From the NCBI GenBank assembly GCA_017413145.1, contig JAFPUX010000445.1, positions 1 to 5,006 of the forward strand: DNA of 5,006 nt. Direction: 5' to 3'. How positions within the stretch are numbered: the stretch's first letter is position 1; each line of letters starts with the position of its first letter. The position numbers and the translations under genes are program-made. Source of the DNA: Kiritimatiellia bacterium (GTDB lineage: Bacteria > Verrucomicrobiota > Kiritimatiellia > RFP12 > UBA3636). Below the pieces are notes generated by a model. That model was not told the DNA's origin. It saw only the letters and a program-made list of their open reading frames with translations, and made no database searches. Below, one piece after another: positions 4,854-5,006 of the stretch.

Positions 4854-5006
4854 GTTCGGTTCGTTTCCGCCGGTCCCGTTTTGAACCTTCGGGGCCGAGA
4901 CCGTTCCTCATGCTCCTTGTTTCGCTCGTCGCGTTGGGCGTCCTGATCATGGTCGCGGACGCGACGGCGGCGCGGCGCCGGCCGGCGGAAGCGGAGGAGC
5001 CGCCGC
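4850..5006 (+). CDS. Start of a small or N-terminally anchored membrane protein, 3' end missing
   Basis: A GTG start at 4850 overlaps the stop of the previous gene and is preceded by a strong ribosome binding site, GGGGAGG (4836-4842), seven bases upstream. The 52 visible residues begin with a basic stretch (VSSVRFRRSRFEPSG), then a hydrophobic segment at about 19-37 (FLMLLVSLVALGVLIMVADA) that should be a membrane helix or uncleaved signal anchor. A basic RRR and a Pro/Ala/Glu-rich tail run to the window edge. The other two forward frames contain stops here. Codon use (11 of 52 ending in A or T) matches the preceding small gene, suggesting the two came together. No family can be named from this fragment. 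It does not look like the start of a PIN toxin. Confidence 0.6.
   Translation, partial: MSSVRFRRSRFEPSGPRPFLMLLVSLVALGVLIMVADATAARRRPAEAEEPP

Overview
The window is a very GC-rich bacterial chromosome segment. It holds three complete core-type genes, one partial gene at each edge, one small complete gene, and a 359-base intergenic stretch full of palindromes. Nearly every codon in the three core genes ends in G or C. The lineage cannot be fixed from this sequence alone. A MurA with Asp in place of the catalytic Cys, a U32-like iron-sulfur protein, and core genes without Shine-Dalgarno sequences would all fit a GC-rich member of the Planctomycetes-Verrucomicrobia-Chlamydiae group or a similarly deep lineage. 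That placement is a weak inference.

Layout from left to right. Bases 1-851 (+) are the C-terminal part of a monotopic phosphoglycosyl transferase (WbaP/EpsL type) that starts glycan assembly on undecaprenyl phosphate. It is probably the edge of a polysaccharide cluster. After 44 bases comes a complete arginase, rocF (896-1804, +), whose -10 box lies so close to the ATG that the mRNA should be leaderless or nearly so. Convergent to it is a U32-family-like protein (1801-2841, -). The two stop codons share the palindrome CTAG, so no intergenic base separates the genes. A 144-base divergent region (2842-2985) carries two back-to-back sigma70-type promoters, one for the U32-like gene and one for murA (2986-4287, +). 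That MurA has Asp118 where the fosfomycin-reactive Cys normally sits.

Bases 4288-4646 contain no credible gene. They hold at least seven consecutive inverted repeats. Two are long imperfect palindromes built to the same plan: a 14-bp outer stem, a one-base bulge, then a 5-bp GCGCC/GGCGC inner stem.

Downstream, a promoter drives a 68-residue protein (4647-4853) whose C-terminal half resembles the toxin-binding tail of Phd/VapB-type antitoxins. It overlaps by four bases (GTGA) the start of a membrane protein that runs off the right edge (4850-5006). No toxin is visible in the expected position. These last two genes have clear Shine-Dalgarno sequences and a looser codon usage than the rest, so they look like accessory DNA.

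Functionally, the transferase and MurA both serve the cell envelope (glycan priming and the first committed step of peptidoglycan synthesis). Arginase (arginine to ornithine plus urea) and the U32-like protein have no evident link to them, and each gene appears to have its own promoter.
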